Under the pieces are notes generated by a model. The model was not told where the DNA came from. It saw only the letters and a program-made list of their open reading frames with translations, and searched no databases. Positions 54,625 through 55,592 of a stretch of DNA of 55,592 nt are shown piece by piece. Each line of letters starts with the position of its first letter. Positions within the stretch are counted from its first letter, which is position 1. The stretch covers positions 331,617-387,208 of the forward strand of contig NW_019091375.1 of NCBI RefSeq assembly GCF_001949145.1. Direction: 5' to 3'. The DNA comes from Acanthaster planci. Lineage: Eukaryota; Echinodermata; Asteroidea; Valvatida; Acanthasteridae. The translations under genes and the position numbers were made by a program.

Positions 54625-54775
54625 TGGCTTTGTCTAGCCTTTACTCAAGGCACACATGGCTCACCGCTCATGCTGATAGTCTTTGTCATGCTACATGTAC
54701 ATGTAGCAGCCGGGGTGTGCGTCGTGTGTCCAGGTAGCCAAGCACGCCTTGAGTAAGGGCTAGACTTTGTCCAGC
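54625..54775. mobile_element. Inverted-repeat MITE-like element with a central 20-nt palindrome
   Basis: The left arm, GCTTTGTCTAGCCTTTACTC followed by AAGGCACACATGGCT, is mirrored by the right arm, whose reverse complement is GACAAAGTCTAGCCCTTACTC followed by AAGGCGTGCTTGGCT. The arms are about 40 bp. Near the centre, TGCTACATGTACATGTAGCA (54689-54708) is a perfect palindrome. Confidence 0.7.
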
Positions 54776-55592
54776 AAATGGTATATGTACCATTTTTTTG
54801 GGAGACTAATAATTCTATGTTACATGTAAAATTATTGGTTGAGACAACATGTACGTGTTTATGGTTACAGCCACCACACTATAAGGCTGTGGGTTCTCGT
54901 ACTTTTACATGTACAGCGCTTTTGAAATTTTCTCAGTCTGTTTTTCAACGAGTTCAGCGTTTATGGTTTCGTGTGAGCAAGAAGGATGGCAAAGTTCACA
55001 TTCTCCTCTTTTTTATTCCATGAGAACTGCCATTTGTTGCCCTGTCCCGGGGAAACCAGCGGGAAATCCCCAATTTCACACCACCGCCAAACTTGAAAGT
55101 TGTCACCGCAACTTCTGTGGAGATGAGTCAATAAACGACAGCATGATCGATGGAAATGTACATGTACAGAACAGAATCTTCCATTTTTGGCAAATGCAAT
55201 TTCACCTGCAATTCCCTTGTTTAAAAAGCAAAGAATCTTCTTGCCTTGACAACAACTCTTGAAGGGCCATAAGCTTGGCTTTTTTTAATACCGAAACTTG
55301 CTCAGTGGGCTTTTGATCAAACTTAATTCTGCCAACTGCGTGGGGTCCAATACTTCAAGAAGAGTCTTGCTGGGGGAACATTTCACCTGAATTTGATGAC
55401 TCACACAAAATAAATACAGGTCACTTACATGTATTTCAACTTTCCGATTTTTGAGGGGGCTTGCGAAAACCAAGTGAAAATTTTGTGTTCTTTCTTTTCT
55501 CCAACAGATCCATCACCATAAACTAATAATACATCCACAGATACAGGTACATGTAACAAATGTGCAGGACACTGTGTTAAAACTCTTGCAAA

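Larger units (their letters stand above)
37941..55592. other. Region with no confident exon (LRP4 first intron and/or upstream DNA)
   Basis: Apart from the weak signal-peptide candidate at 38110-38194, no exon with family motifs and splice sites was found on either strand. The stretch is dense in ACATGTAC, TACCGGTA and related palindromes and holds the repeats listed separately. Open frames of up to about 156 codons arise from repeats (42.6-43.1 kb) or look random (44497-44949, 49094-49531). Confidence 0.65.

Overview
This is a stretch of animal (metazoan) genomic DNA, not prokaryotic. It has GT-AG introns, short exons of 110-260 bp, long AT-rich non-coding tracts, microsatellites, MITEs, tRNA-derived SINEs and one 717-bp assembly gap of Ns (20463-21179). 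The gene content, compact introns, many TACATGTA/TACCGGTA-type palindromes and the SINE/MITE types suggest a marine invertebrate deuterostome (echinoderm, hemichordate or cephalochordate). The species cannot be fixed from the sequence alone.

Two protein-coding genes can be supported. (1) On the plus strand at 4789-6367 lies a three-exon gene for a small secreted or GPI-anchored three-finger (Ly6/uPAR) protein of 127 aa. A second signal-peptide exon in the same phase lies 4 kb upstream (709-757) and may be an alternative first exon. (2) On the minus strand, filling 14860-37940, is an essentially complete LRP4 (MEGF7) orthologue. I could resolve 33 exons whose splice phases all agree from the first LDL-receptor class A repeat to the stop codon. 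The order is eight LDLa repeats, two EGF modules (the second of the calcium-binding DVDEC type), four six-bladed YWTD beta-propellers each followed by an EGF module, a Pro/Thr/Ser-rich stalk, a transmembrane helix and a cytoplasmic tail of about 123 residues with an FSNPRF (NPxY-like) motif. The model encodes about 1,884 residues. Only the signal-peptide exon is missing or uncertain; a weak candidate sits at 38110-38194. The N gap falls wholly in an intron, because the exons on either side join in phase and in sequence.

Region by region: 1-708, upstream non-coding DNA; 709-757, alternative Ly6 first exon; 758-4788, non-coding with MITE-like inverted repeats and a diverged 690-bp-spaced duplication; 4789-about 7040, Ly6 gene with 3' UTR; 7040-14739, intergenic, repeat-containing; 14739-37940, LRP4; 37941-55592, 17.6 kb with no confident exon (probably LRP4 first intron and/or 5' flank), dense in TACATGTA-type palindromes, a higher-order repeat at 42.8 kb, fold-back MITEs and a dispersed repeat shared with an LRP4 intron.

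The two genes are convergent and have no evident pathway link. LRP4 is in vertebrates the agrin receptor that activates MuSK and a modulator of Wnt/LRP6 signalling; Ly6 proteins are diverse cell-surface ligands or modulators. I found no sign of a novel enzymatic or defence system. The most unusual signals are structural: an inverted minisatellite in an LRP4 intron, decayed tandem copies of an exon-donor boundary in a neighbouring intron (with a weaker second case), and micro-insertions of the TACATG type inside another repeat.
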